Shown here piece by piece: positions 26,233 to 35,813 of a DNA stretch of 52,268 nucleotides. The position numbers and the translations under genes were made by a program. Below the pieces are notes generated by a model. That model searched no databases, was not told where the DNA came from, and saw only the letters and a list, made by a program, of their open reading frames with translations. Source of the stretch: Pseudomonadota bacterium (GTDB lineage Bacteria > Pseudomonadota > Alphaproteobacteria > Rickettsiales > UBA1997); assembly GCA_018970485.1 (NCBI GenBank), contig JAGWWH010000002.1, positions 66,465 through 118,732 on the forward strand, given 5' to 3'. Each line of letters opens with the position of its first letter. Position 1 is the stretch's first letter.

Positions 26233-29097
26233 ATGGAAGAACAATTCATCAAAGTCACCGGCGCGAAAGAACATAATCTTAAAAATGTCAGCATCGAAAT
26301 TCCCAAGAACCAACTCGTTGTAGTTACCGGTCTCTCTGGATCAGGAAAATCTTCATTAGTTTTCGACACAATTTACGCCGAAGGTCAGCGCCGCTTTATT
26401 GAAAGCCTTTCTGCTTACGCACGTCAGTTTCTCGACATGCAAGACAAGCCAGATGTTGAATCAATCACCGGCCTTTCTCCTTCAATCGCGATTGATCAAA
26501 AAACAACCTCACGCAATCCGCGCTCTACCGTTGGAACGGTTACCGAAATTTACGATCACTTTCGTCTTTTATTCGCTAGAATTGGCACGCCATTTTCTCC
26601 AGAAACAGGCAAGCCAATCGAGAGCCAGTCCGCTTCGGTGATGGTTGATAAAATTTTGGATCTACCGAAAAAAACTCGCATTTACATCCTTGCGCCAATC
26701 GTGCGCGGTCAAAAAGGCGAGTTTAGAAAAGAAATGATGGGAGCTCGTAAACAGGGCTTTCAACGTATTAAGATTGATGGAAAAGTTCACGATTTAAACG
26801 AAATCCTTCCACAACTCGACAAGAATAAAAAGCACGACATCGAAGTTATTGTTGATCGCGTTGTAATGTCTGACGATCTCGGCAACAGGCTTGCTGACTC
26901 GGTCGAGACCGCATTAAAAGCCTCAGAAGGTTTGCTCTACGTTGAAATTGTTAGCCTGCCTGAAAATGCAAAAACCAAACACAAAGTTGGTGATTACATC
27001 ATTTTCAGCGAAAAATTTTCTTGCCCAGTTTCTGGCTTCACAATTCCTGAAATCGAGCCTCGCCTCTTCTCTTTCAACTCTCCATTCGGTGCTTGTAAAC
27101 ATTGTAACGGCCTTGGAACTGAAATGTATTTTAGCTCTGATCTTGTTGTTGAAGACGAAAACTTAACTCTCCGCCAAGGTGCAATTAATGTTTGGCAAGG
27201 CGTGCAAGAGCGCTTCTACCAACAGGTTTTAGCGGCAATGTCTCTGCATTACAAATTCAGTCTCGACGTTCCTTTCAAAACCCTTCCAGCAGAAATTAAG
27301 GAAAAGATTTTCTACGGAACGGGAGAAGACGAAGTTGAAATCAAAATCGAAGACGGACTCAAGGCAATCAAAGTCAAAAAGTCTTTTGAAGGCGTGGTTA
27401 ACAGCTTGAAAAAAAGATATTTGGAAAGCGAAAGCGAATCCCTCCAAGAAGAATTAACCAAATTCCAAGCATCTCGCACCTGCGACAAATGCCACGGCTA
27501 CCGTTTAAACGAACAAGCTCTCGCTGTTAAAATTGACGGAATTCACGTTGGAGAATTGAGCAGACTTTCAATCGAACGCGCTGTCGATTGGTTCGAAGAA
27601 TTGCCTAAAAAACTTACTTCAACTCAAAACCAAATCGCCGAAAGATTACTCAAAGAAATCACGCGTCGCTTAGGTTTCTTGCGCAATGTCGGTCTCGAAT
27701 ATTTGACGGTAAATCGCGAAGCCGGAACTTTATCCGGCGGTGAAGCGCAAAGAATTCGCCTCGCCTCGCAAATTGGATCTGGCTTGTCTGGCGTAATTTA
27801 CGTACTCGACGAACCCTCTATTGGCCTGCATCAATCCGATAACGACAAACTAATCGCCACTCTAAAAAATCTCCGCGATTTAGGAAATTCTGTAATCGTT
27901 GTTGAGCATGACGAAGAAATGATGCGTGAAGCAGAATACTTGATCGACGTCGGTCCTGGCGCTGGAATTCACGGTGGTGAAATTATTTCTGCCGGACTTC
28001 CTGACTTCGTAATTAACGATCCAAAAAGCGTTACTGGTCAATATTTGAGCGGCAAAAAGAAAATCGAAATTCCAACAAAACGTCGTAAAATTGATCCAAA
28101 AAGAATGATCAATTTGAGAGGCGCTACACTCAACAACCTCAAGGACGTAACCCTTAATCTTCCTCTAAGAATTTTCACCGCAATTTCTGGAATTTCTGGT
28201 GGCGGAAAATCGAGCTTAATCATCAAAACGCTCTACCCCGCTTTGGACAAAATTTTGAACAAAGCAAAAGTTGTTCCCGGCCCTTACACCGGAATTTCTG
28301 GCCACCATTTCATCGACAAAATTATTGAAATTGATCAGTCGCCAATTGGCCGCACGCCTCGCTCCAATCCTTGTACTTACGTCGGCGCCTTTACTTTCAT
28401 TCGCGAATTTTACACCGATTTGCCTGAATCAAAATCACGCGGCTACAAAGTCGGCAGATTTTCTTTCAACGTCAAAGGTGGACGTTGCGAAACCTGTCAG
28501 GGTGACGGTTTAATCAAGATCGAAATGCATTTCCTTCCCGACGTTTACGTGCGTTGCGAAACCTGCCACGGCAAGCGTTACAACCGCGAAACTTTGGAAA
28601 TTAAATACAAAGACAAATCGATTTCTGACGTGCTTGAAATGACTGCCGAAGATGCCGCCGAATTCTTCACTGGAATGCCTCACATCCACGAAAAGTTTAA
28701 AGCACTTTGTGACGTCGGTCTCAATTACATCCGCATTGGACAAAGCGCGACCACGCTTTCTGGCGGCGAAGCGCAGCGGATTAAACTGGCGAAAGAGCTG
28801 AGTAAAAAAGCGACAGGAGATACTTTGTACATCCTCGACGAGCCCACAACTGGCCTGCATTTTGAAGATATTAGCAAACTCTTAACGGTTCTGCACAAAC
28901 TCGTCGACGCTGGAAATTCAATTCTTGTAATTGAGCACAATCTCGACGTTTTAAAAACTGCGGATCACATCATCGACATCGGCCCGTGTGGCGGCGAGAA
29001 AGGTGGTTACATTGTTGCTGAAGGCACTCCAGAAGAAATCGCCAAAAATAAAAAATCGGTAACTGGAAAATATTTGGCGAAGACTTTGAAGGGTTAA
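26233..29097 (+). CDS. uvrA: UvrABC excision nuclease subunit A
   Basis: 954 residues from the ATG at 26233 ([18 protein letters not shown]); upstream in-frame codons are repeat and terminator sequence. It is the DNA damage sensor of nucleotide excision repair, with two ABC ATPase modules. Walker A motifs GLSGSGKSS (about residues 33-41) and GISGGGKSS, signatures [14 protein letters not shown] and [14 protein letters not shown], and Walker [11 protein letters not shown] and [10 protein letters not shown] are intact. The zinc motifs CKHCNG...CDKCHG and CETCQGDG...CETCHGK are present. The early SPETG in place of CPxHG is a common alphaproteobacterial variant. Confidence 0.97.
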   Translation: MEEQFIKVTGAKEHNLKNVSIEIPKNQLVVVTGLSGSGKSSLVFDTIYAEGQRRFIESLSAYARQFLDMQDKPDVESITGLSPSIAIDQKTTSRNPRSTVGTVTEIYDHFRLLFARIGTPFSPETGKPIESQSASVMVDKILDLPKKTRIYILAPIVRGQKGEFRKEMMGARKQGFQRIKIDGKVHDLNEILPQLDKNKKHDIEVIVDRVVMSDDLGNRLADSVETALKASEGLLYVEIVSLPENAKTKHKVGDYIIFSEKFSCPVSGFTIPEIEPRLFSFNSPFGACKHCNGLGTEMYFSSDLVVEDENLTLRQGAINVWQGVQERFYQQVLAAMSLHYKFSLDVPFKTLPAEIKEKIFYGTGEDEVEIKIEDGLKAIKVKKSFEGVVNSLKKRYLESESESLQEELTKFQASRTCDKCHGYRLNEQALAVKIDGIHVGELSRLSIERAVDWFEELPKKLTSTQNQIAERLLKEITRRLGFLRNVGLEYLTVNREAGTLSGGEAQRIRLASQIGSGLSGVIYVLDEPSIGLHQSDNDKLIATLKNLRDLGNSVIVVEHDEEMMREAEYLIDVGPGAGIHGGEIISAGLPDFVINDPKSVTGQYLSGKKKIEIPTKRRKIDPKRMINLRGATLNNLKDVTLNLPLRIFTAISGISGGGKSSLIIKTLYPALDKILNKAKVVPGPYTGISGHHFIDKIIEIDQSPIGRTPRSNPCTYVGAFTFIREFYTDLPESKSRGYKVGRFSFNVKGGRCETCQGDGLIKIEMHFLPDVYVRCETCHGKRYNRETLEIKYKDKSISDVLEMTAEDAAEFFTGMPHIHEKFKALCDVGLNYIRIGQSATTLSGGEAQRIKLAKELSKKATGDTLYILDEPTTGLHFEDISKLLTVLHKLVDAGNSILVIEHNLDVLKTADHIIDIGPCGGEKGGYIVAEGTPEEIAKNKKSVTGKYLAKTLKG

Positions 29098-29360
29098 AGA
29101 CCGTCAAATAACGCCGATTTTTAATCGAAAATTTTGCAATATTTCCTCTTATTTTCTGACGTAATCTGAGATCAAAAAAGATCGAGGAAGAGATTTTTAA
29201 AAAGTGCAAAAAATAAGATTTTGTCCGTACGGTCAAAATTCAGATAAAACACTCATTGAACCAATATTATCAAGCCCGCAAGGCAGATGTAAATTTGCAG
29301 CTAAAACAGAGTTAAAATTAACCCCGCAAATCTCGAATTTCTTTCTAGTGGTGGAGCGAT

Positions 29361-29846
29361 TTACAGCAACAAATCTTGATCGATTGCCACAAATTTTGAC
29401 GAAGCTGCAATTAGTGAATCAGCAGTTAATTCTTTGACGCCGTAAACCTCGACTTCAACACCCCAATCCTTTCTGATTTTTTGCACCAACAAATCGAAGT
29501 CACCGTCACCAGAAAGCAAAATAACAATGTCAGATTCTTTGGCGTATTCCATTACATCAATCGTGATTCCAACGTCCCAATCACCTTTTGCTGAGCCATC
29601 TCCACGCTGAATAAAAGGCTTTAACTTCACTTCAAAACCGATCCCGCGCAAAATATTTTGAAACTGTTTTTGTTTTTCATCTGACCTGCCAATCGCGTAA
29701 GCAAAGGCTTTTACGACATTGCGGTTTGTGGTAACTTTTTTCCAAAATGCGTTGTAATCGAAATGCCTTTGATGCTGCTGCTTCGTGGTGTAGTAGATGT
29801 TTTGCACATCAACAAAAATCGAGATATTTTGTGGTTTGGTTTTCAA
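29361..29846 (-). CDS. NYN-domain (LabA/PIN-like) ribonuclease
   Basis: 161 residues, one domain. ISIFVDVQNIYY provides the first catalytic Asp, KGDWDVGITIDVMEYA the middle acidic pair and LLSGDGDFDLLV the last, as in LabA-like NYN proteins. The likely role is metal-dependent RNA cleavage in the cytoplasm. No ATG is available, so the start is a TTG at 29846. It stands alone, divergent from the STAS-like gene. The 263 bases between uvrA and this gene show no feature that I recognise. Confidence 0.85.
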   Translation of the reverse strand: MKTKPQNISIFVDVQNIYYTTKQQHQRHFDYNAFWKKVTTNRNVVKAFAYAIGRSDEKQKQFQNILRGIGFEVKLKPFIQRGDGSAKGDWDVGITIDVMEYAKESDIVILLSGDGDFDLLVQKIRKDWGVEVEVYGVKELTADSLIAASSKFVAIDQDLLL

Positions 29847-29921
29847 ATTTTCTGAGAATTATGTCGCGATTAAATAACGCCGTAGCCTAGACAAGACATC
29901 AATTCATTCAAAGAGGTAAAA

Positions 29922-30338
29922 ATGATAAAGGAAGAATTTGAGCTCACCTTCCAAGAGGTAACCACCAAAAATAAATTATTTTGTCAGTTCGACGATCATT
30001 ACGGAGTGCTTTTACTTGATGTAAAAAACTCTTTTACGGCTGATGATTTCAATAATATTTTAACACTTATTGAACCTTATCTTGCCAAGCGTGGTGAACT
30101 TCGGGGAATTATTATTCACTCAAAAAAATTTCCTTACTGGTCGGGTGCAAGAAACCGCAGAGAATACGTCGATTTTGCACTTGAGAATCATCACAAATTC
30201 CGCAAAGCAGCGCTGTCAATGGGAGGATTTTTTCCAAAAATTCTCGCTAAAATTGCCAAAGGAAGAGTTCATCCAGAAGTAAAAATCTTTAAACATAATC
30301 GAATCGGAGAAGCTCAGGAATGGATTTTGGACGATTAA
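29922..30338 (+). CDS. STAS/SpoIIAA-like protein
   Basis: 138 residues with an AAGAGGT ribosome site upstream. The sequence GVLLLDVKNSFTADDFNNIL followed by RGIIIHSKKFPYWSG resembles SpoIIAA-like (DUF3478-type) STAS proteins, which bind lipids or act as regulatory partners. There is no signal peptide; the protein is probably cytoplasmic or membrane-peripheral. The phosphorylated Ser of anti-sigma factor antagonists is not obvious. Partner unknown. Confidence 0.65.
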   Translation: MIKEEFELTFQEVTTKNKLFCQFDDHYGVLLLDVKNSFTADDFNNILTLIEPYLAKRGELRGIIIHSKKFPYWSGARNRREYVDFALENHHKFRKAALSMGGFFPKILAKIAKGRVHPEVKIFKHNRIGEAQEWILDD

Positions 30339-30400
30339 AATCCTTCACGCTTCAAGACCTCGCGTGTCAAATACCCCAATCAACTAAACTTAACAAAAAT

Positions 30401-31000
30401 ATGAAAAAACTTACGTCTATTTTCTGCGCTCTAATTCTTCTTTCGTCACAAGCGCAAGCAGCTTCTGGGCCATTTATTGGAATTGATGCCCTGCACTCGC
30501 AAGCCAGAAATAAAGCTGACAATTCTTCGCTGTTAAGTGGTCCGCAAAATGACGCTAAATCCAACGGCAATAATGAGGGCTACGGTGCAAATCTTGGCTT
30601 TCGCCTTGATCCATTATTTTTATTTGCTTCCGCTGAAGTTTTTTACGAACGCTTAAATTCTTCCTCTCGCGGCTTTAGTCAAAGCAACGCCGGCACTGGT
30701 CCGAATGTTGAAATAAATGATCGCTACGGCGCTAAAGCCAATCTTGGTTTTACTATTCTGCCTTGGCTCACTCCTTTCTTAACTTACGGCGTTGCCAACG
30801 TGAAATATGGAACCGATGTTTCTAATCGCAGAACTGCGCCACTTTATGGCGTCGGAATTTTATTCGATATTCCACTTACCAACTTCAGTGTTAAAGCCGC
30901 CTACGATATTCAAAGGTTTGACGCTCATTATCAAAATGGACAAAGTCAGTCTCAGCTAGGCGTAGCGCGCCTTGGGGTAACTTACGTATTTGGAGATTAG
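30401..31000 (+). CDS. Outer-membrane beta-barrel protein
   Basis: 199 residues from the ATG at 30401. The signal peptide MKKLTSIFCALILLSSQAQA is classical. Alternating strands (GPFIGIDALHSQ, GYGANLGFRL, GAKANLGFTILPWLTPFLTYGVANVKYG, FSVKAAYDIQRFDAHY) end in a barrel-type strand (LGVARLGVTYVFGD). It resembles OmpX/Omp25-type eight-strand barrels. The specific role is unknown. The upstream frame that overlaps the STAS-like gene is not used. Confidence 0.8.
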   Translation: MKKLTSIFCALILLSSQAQAASGPFIGIDALHSQARNKADNSSLLSGPQNDAKSNGNNEGYGANLGFRLDPLFLFASAEVFYERLNSSSRGFSQSNAGTGPNVEINDRYGAKANLGFTILPWLTPFLTYGVANVKYGTDVSNRRTAPLYGVGILFDIPLTNFSVKAAYDIQRFDAHYQNGQSQSQLGVARLGVTYVFGD

Positions 31001-31067
31001 GCTCTGTTAGCTAATTAATTTTAGCCCAGATGTGAAAAATTTTTACCAAAAATTAACAGGAGAAAAC

Positions 31068-32114
31068 ATGATCAAAGCAAAAGGAATCGCGGCCGCATCA
31101 GCAAAATCAGCACTTGCGCCATTTTCATTCGAAAGAAGAAATCCCAAAGAACACGATGTTGTCATCGATATAAAATATTGCGGAATCTGTCACTCCGACA
31201 TTCATCAGGCGAGAAACGAATGGGGACATTCAAGCTATCCAATGGTTCCGGGCCATGAAATTGCCGGCATCGTTCGCGAAGTTGGAGCGAAAGTTAGTAA
31301 ATATAAAATTGGCGATCACGTTGGCGTTGGCTGCTTTGTTGATTCATGTCGCACCTGCTCAAGCTGCAAACAAGATTTGGATAACTATTGCCTTGAAGGC
31401 CACACCATGACTTACAACTCGCTTGAACGCGATGGCTCAGCTCAAACTCAAGGCGGATATTCGGACGTAATTGTGGTTGATGAAAATTACGTTTTACAAA
31501 TTCCAAACTCTATTCCACTCGACAAAGCCGCGCCACTTCTATGCGCAGGCATTACTCTTTATTCGCCCTTGATGCACTGGAAAGCGGGTCCTGGAAAAAA
31601 AGTTGGAATTCTCGGAATGGGCGGACTCGGCCATATGGGCGTAAAAATTGGCGCTGCTTTGGGTGCAGAAATTACCGTTCTAAGCGGCTCTGATAAAAAG
31701 CGCGAAGATGCTTTAAAAATGGGAGCGCATAATTTTGTGGTGACGAAAGATGCCGAAAATCTCAAAAAATATGCCGGATATTTTGACCTCATCATCAACA
31801 CCGTTTCTTCCGCCGACATCAACATGATGGATTATTTTAATTTGCTAAAACTCGACGCAACCCTTGTTGCACTTGGCGCGCCAGATAAGCCTTTGTCGAT
31901 TAGTCCATTCCCACTAATTTTAATGCGTCGCAATTACGCTGGCTCGGTAATCGGCTCAATCAAAGAAACACAAGAAATGCTAGATTTCTGCGCCAAACAC
32001 GGCATCGCTCCTGAAATCGAGCTTATCGCCCCGAATCAGGTGAACGAAGCTTTCGAACGCATTTTGAAAAGCGATGTGCGCTATCGTTTTGTGATTAATC
32101 TAGCGTCGCTTTAA
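31068..32114 (+). CDS. Zinc-dependent NADP alcohol dehydrogenase (YahK/CAD type)
   Basis: 348 residues from the ATG at 31068, with AGGAGA six bases upstream. Catalytic zinc ligands are Cys in CGICHSDIHQ, His/Glu in PGHEIAG and a distal Cys; the structural zinc has CRTCSSCKQDLDNYC. The cofactor domain has GMGGLGHMGVKIG and LSGSDKKRE, the Ser/Lys pattern preferring NADPH. It reduces aldehydes, substrate not shown. The clear Shine-Dalgarno sequence is stronger than is usual in this window. Confidence 0.92.
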   Translation: MIKAKGIAAASAKSALAPFSFERRNPKEHDVVIDIKYCGICHSDIHQARNEWGHSSYPMVPGHEIAGIVREVGAKVSKYKIGDHVGVGCFVDSCRTCSSCKQDLDNYCLEGHTMTYNSLERDGSAQTQGGYSDVIVVDENYVLQIPNSIPLDKAAPLLCAGITLYSPLMHWKAGPGKKVGILGMGGLGHMGVKIGAALGAEITVLSGSDKKREDALKMGAHNFVVTKDAENLKKYAGYFDLIINTVSSADINMMDYFNLLKLDATLVALGAPDKPLSISPFPLILMRRNYAGSVIGSIKETQEMLDFCAKHGIAPEIELIAPNQVNEAFERILKSDVRYRFVINLASL

Positions 32115-32211
32115 GCAAGTTTTGAAGCCGCGGTAAGGAAAATTTTGATTGAGTTATTTTGCCGCTCCATTTTTCTGAATCGCAATTTTTCCAAACAATT
32201 TTTCTTTAAAA

Positions 32212-32772
32212 ATGACAGTAGTTCTAGCACTTCTCGCAATCATCGCTGTAACCGTTATTTGGGCAGTAATGGCCTACAATGGATTAGTCAGTAATCGTCA
32301 AAAATTAAAAGAAGGATGGAGCGGAATTGATGTGCAGTTGAAGAGAAGATTTGATCTGGTCCCGAATTTAGTCGAGACCGTGAAAGCTTACGCCAAGCAT
32401 GAAGATAAGGTGTTAAACGAAGTTACCGCGTCACGAACAGATTGTCAGAAAGCTCAGTCTTCTTCGGTAGAAAATCGCGCACAAGTTGAGTCGATTTTGT
32501 CTGGTGCTTTAGGAAGATTAATTGCGGTGGCAGAGAATTATCCTGATCTAAAAGCGAATCAAAACTTTGCGCAATTGCAGAAAAATTTGTTTGAAATCGA
32601 AGATAACATCCAAATGGCGCGCCGCTACTACAATGGCTCGGCTCGTGATTTTAATACCAGCGTTCAATCTTTCCCGACCAACATTATCGCTAATAAATTT
32701 GGTTTTAAAACTGAGCCATTTTTTGAAATCAGTAATAGCGCAGAAAAAGAAGTGGTTCAGGTAAAATTCTAA
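32212..32772 (+). CDS. lemA: LemA-family protein
   Basis: 186 residues with an N-terminal membrane helix (VLALLAIIAVTVIWAVMAYNGLV) and a helical domain: WSGIDVQLKRRFDLVPNLVETVKAYAKHE, VTASR, and FEIEDNIQMARRYYNGSARDFNTSVQSFPTNI. This is the LemA pattern. It ends one base before the DUF2207 gene ATG, a conserved LemA-DUF2207 pairing of unknown envelope function. Confidence 0.92.
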   Translation: MTVVLALLAIIAVTVIWAVMAYNGLVSNRQKLKEGWSGIDVQLKRRFDLVPNLVETVKAYAKHEDKVLNEVTASRTDCQKAQSSSVENRAQVESILSGALGRLIAVAENYPDLKANQNFAQLQKNLFEIEDNIQMARRYYNGSARDFNTSVQSFPTNIIANKFGFKTEPFFEISNSAEKEVVQVKF

Positions 32773-32773
32773 A

Positions 32774-34468
32774 ATGATGAAAATTTTTCTCTTTGCTCTC
32801 GCTGCTATTTTTCTTGCCAATGCTGATTTGGCGCACTCTCAGACCCTAGAAGAAAAAATCTTAAATTTCGAAAGCGACATCACCGTCAATGAAAATTCAA
32901 CGATTACGGTAACTGAAAAAATCAAAGTTGTCGCCACAGGAAATAAAATTAAACGCGGCATATTTCGTTACCTGATTACCAGCGGCGCCAATAATCAGAA
33001 TTTTCGTTACAAAGTCTTATCGATTAAAAAGAATGGCATATCCGAGCCATATCACACCTTGATGAAGAATGGTTTTTTGGTTATTTATCTCGGTGAAAAA
33101 AATGTGTTTTTGTCCAGCGGAATTTACGAATATGAGATAAGCTACCAAACCTCCGACCAAATTTTCTTAGAGCAGGATCAGGATAAATTACTGTGGAATG
33201 TTACTGGCAATGGTTGGGATTTTAAAATTGAACAAGTCACTGCAAGAATAGATTTGCCGAAAGGCGCCAAACCTAAAGAGCAAGAAGCTTACACCGGATC
33301 ACTTAATGAAGCTGGTAGCGATTACAAAACAAAGTTTGATGGCAACACATTGGTGATTACCACCACAAAAGAATTAGCGCCGGGGCAAGGCTTAACTGTG
33401 ATGGCGGCTTTTGATAAAGGCTTAATCAAAGCAAAAAATTTTGTTTTTATTAGGAATCATCTCGGCGAGATAATCTTCTTTCTGATCTTGTTGATCTATT
33501 ATTTATGGTCTTGGAACAAGGTGGGAAGAGATCCGAAGAAAGGTACGATAATTCCTTTATTTACACCACCAGCAGGACTTTCGCCGGCAAAAGTCGGTTA
33601 TATTTACGGACGAAATGATAATAAAAAAATACCCCGATTTTTTGTATCAGCCGTACTCAACCTAGTATTTAAAAAATGCGCCAAACTTACCGTTAAGAAA
33701 TCGGGATTTCTTTCGAGTGGTTCTTTTGCTATTGAAGAAGTCGTAAGCGAGCAGAGAGAATTATTAGCAGAAGAAGAAAGTGAAATTGCGAAATTTCTCT
33801 CTTCACACACGAGTATTAATTCTGACTCAAACCCTGAGACACTAAGGTCTCTCTTTAATGGCTTTAATAGATCCTTAACCAATCAATGCGGCGAGAAATT
33901 TTTTTCAAAACATAGTAATTACGTCTTTTTTGGCTTTTTTCTCATCTTCATTTACTGCAGCGCAACCAAAGACAGCTTATACCTTCACATCGATTGGACG
34001 CCACTATTTGCCGCTATCACCGTAGCAATAAACGGTCTATTTTTCATTTTACTTCCAGCGCCAACTCTTGAGGGCAGAAAAATTCTTGATCAGATCGAAG
34101 GCTTTAAACTTTATTTAGAAACCGCCGAGAAAAATCTTCTCGAGATGTCGACTTCTCAAGCCTCTCCAGAAATCACTCTCGAAACTTTTGAGAAATATTT
34201 ACCTTACGCCGCGGCTCTTCACATTGAAAATAAATGGGTAGAAAAATTTGCCGCTTCCGCCGCCGGCGCATTACTAGCAAAAGATTATTCCTTTTACATT
34301 GGCATTGGTATCCACGATCTTGATTCGAGCATCAATAGTCTAACCTCTGCAGTTTCAAGCTCTTACGCCAATTCCATAAAATACGCCAATTCCATAAAAT
34401 CTGCTTCTGTTAGGGGCGGTGGATTTTCTGGTGGTGGAAGAGGTGGTGGCGGTGGTGGCGGTTGGTAA
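32774..34468 (+). CDS. DUF2207-family membrane protein
   Basis: 564 residues. A signal peptide (FLFALAAIFLANADLAHS) precedes an extracytoplasmic domain with ITVNENSTITVTEKIKV and GIFRYLIT, typical of DUF2207. Membrane helices occur at about residues 226-242 (HLGEIIFFLILLIYYLW) and around 380-425. The C-terminus is a glycine-rich tail (GGGFSGGGRGGGGGGGW), as in the family. It is translationally linked to lemA. Function is unknown. Confidence 0.87.
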   Translation: MMKIFLFALAAIFLANADLAHSQTLEEKILNFESDITVNENSTITVTEKIKVVATGNKIKRGIFRYLITSGANNQNFRYKVLSIKKNGISEPYHTLMKNGFLVIYLGEKNVFLSSGIYEYEISYQTSDQIFLEQDQDKLLWNVTGNGWDFKIEQVTARIDLPKGAKPKEQEAYTGSLNEAGSDYKTKFDGNTLVITTTKELAPGQGLTVMAAFDKGLIKAKNFVFIRNHLGEIIFFLILLIYYLWSWNKVGRDPKKGTIIPLFTPPAGLSPAKVGYIYGRNDNKKIPRFFVSAVLNLVFKKCAKLTVKKSGFLSSGSFAIEEVVSEQRELLAEEESEIAKFLSSHTSINSDSNPETLRSLFNGFNRSLTNQCGEKFFSKHSNYVFFGFFLIFIYCSATKDSLYLHIDWTPLFAAITVAINGLFFILLPAPTLEGRKILDQIEGFKLYLETAEKNLLEMSTSQASPEITLETFEKYLPYAAALHIENKWVEKFAASAAGALLAKDYSFYIGIGIHDLDSSINSLTSAVSSSYANSIKYANSIKSASVRGGGFSGGGRGGGGGGGW

Positions 34469-34508
34469 TTTCGATAAAAATTAGCATCATTCCAGTAATC
34501 GCGCCAAG

Positions 34509-35720
34509 ATGAAAAACGGCAAAAATATTACAATCATCGGTGGTGGACCAAGTGGATTAATGGCTGCAGAAATCATCGCCACCGCTGGACATCAAGTGAC
34601 CATCTACGATGCGATGCCCACTTTTGGACGCAAATTTTTGCTGGCCGGAAGAGGCGGATTAAACCTTACACACAGCGAGCCTCTAGAAAAATTCACCACT
34701 CGCTATTTTGAAAGTTCGAACTGGCTTGCGCCATACATCAAAAACTACGATGCCGGGGAATTACGAAAATGGTGTGAAGGATTAGGACAAGAAACCTTTG
34801 TCGGCAGCAGTGGCCGAGTTTTTCCACGTAGCATGAAAGCATCGCCATTACTGCGGGCGTGGCTTAAGAGATTGGATGGCCTTGGTGTCAATTATCACAC
34901 GCGTCATTCTTGGCAGGGTTTTGAAGGTGATGATTTAATCTTTAGCAATGAAGATGAAAAAATAATCAAAGTGAAAAGCGATGCCACTTTACTCGCACTT
35001 GGCGGAATATCTTGGCCTCATCTCGGTTCAAATGGCTCTTGGGCTTCGATACTTTCAAAATGCGGCGTAAAAATTTCAGAACTTCGTCCGGCCAATTGCG
35101 GCTTTATCACCAAATGGTCAGATTATCTGAGTACAAATTTTGCCGGAACTCCACTAAAATCTGTCGCCATTAAACATAAGAATTTTTCTCACAAAGGAGA
35201 AATGATTATCACTAAACAGGGAATTGAAGGAGTCGCTGTTTATGCCCTATCCTCTTACTTGCGTGAATCAATCAAGAAAGATGGTCAGGCGATTTTGCAT
35301 ATCGATTTACGACCAGAAATGTCACTTGAAGCTCTCACAAAAAAATTGCCAATGCGCGACAAAAAATCACTAAGCAATTATTTGCGCAAAGCAGGATTTC
35401 CGCCAATTGTTGGTGTTTTATTGTATGAATTAATCACCTCAAATCAGCTAACAACCGCAACGCCAGAAACTCTGGCAGGATATCTGAAAAATCTGCCGAT
35501 CAAACTGACTTCAACCACTGATATTTCCCGCGCCATTTCCACAGCAGGAGGAATTAACCACGAATCTTTAGACGAAAATTTCATGTTAAAAACCAAAGCC
35601 GGAGTTTTTGCGGCTGGCGAAATGTTAGACTGGGAAGCTCCCACTGGTGGATATCTCTTACAAGGATGCTTCAGCACAGCAGTAGCGGCAGCAAAAGGAA
35701 TATTGAAATTTATAAAATAA
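34509..35720 (+). CDS. HI0933/TIGR03862-type FAD-dependent oxidoreductase
   Basis: 403 residues. The dinucleotide-binding motif ITIIGGGPSGLMAAEII is at the N-terminus; FGRKFLLAGRGGLNLTHSEP and the C-terminal TAGGI...LKTKAGVFAAGEMLDWEAPTGGYLLQGCFSTAVAAA are characteristic of the BaiN/HI0933 family. FAD binding is certain; the substrate is not known. A good terminator follows. Confidence 0.92.
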   Translation: MKNGKNITIIGGGPSGLMAAEIIATAGHQVTIYDAMPTFGRKFLLAGRGGLNLTHSEPLEKFTTRYFESSNWLAPYIKNYDAGELRKWCEGLGQETFVGSSGRVFPRSMKASPLLRAWLKRLDGLGVNYHTRHSWQGFEGDDLIFSNEDEKIIKVKSDATLLALGGISWPHLGSNGSWASILSKCGVKISELRPANCGFITKWSDYLSTNFAGTPLKSVAIKHKNFSHKGEMIITKQGIEGVAVYALSSYLRESIKKDGQAILHIDLRPEMSLEALTKKLPMRDKKSLSNYLRKAGFPPIVGVLLYELITSNQLTTATPETLAGYLKNLPIKLTSTTDISRAISTAGGINHESLDENFMLKTKAGVFAAGEMLDWEAPTGGYLLQGCFSTAVAAAKGILKFIK

Positions 35721-35735
35721 ATGGAGCCACATAAC

Positions 35736-35774
35736 AAAAAAGGCCGTCTAGCTTACGCTGACGGCCTTTTTTTT
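35736..35774. terminator. Bidirectional rho-independent terminator
   Basis: GGCCGTC pairs with GACGGCC, with an inner AGC/GCT stem, flanked by six A on one side and eight T on the other. It ends the flavoprotein transcript and can also end the convergent serine hydrolase transcript. Confidence 0.93.
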
Positions 35775-35813
35775 GGCTCAGTGGGCGCACCTTTTCGAAC
35801 TTTTTCTCTGACA

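Noticed and set aside
28510-28860. Minus-strand frame of 116 codons inside uvrA
   Set aside because: It lies wholly within the conserved second ATPase module of uvrA and has no recognisable motif.
29098-29360. Spacer after uvrA as an RNA gene
   Set aside because: No stable stem, conserved RNA motif or terminator could be recognised.
35775-35800. GGCTCAGTGGGCGCACCTTTTC, tRNA-like text, as a tRNA remnant
   Set aside because: It does not fold into paired arms and the resemblance to the tRNA-Asn 3' end is weak.
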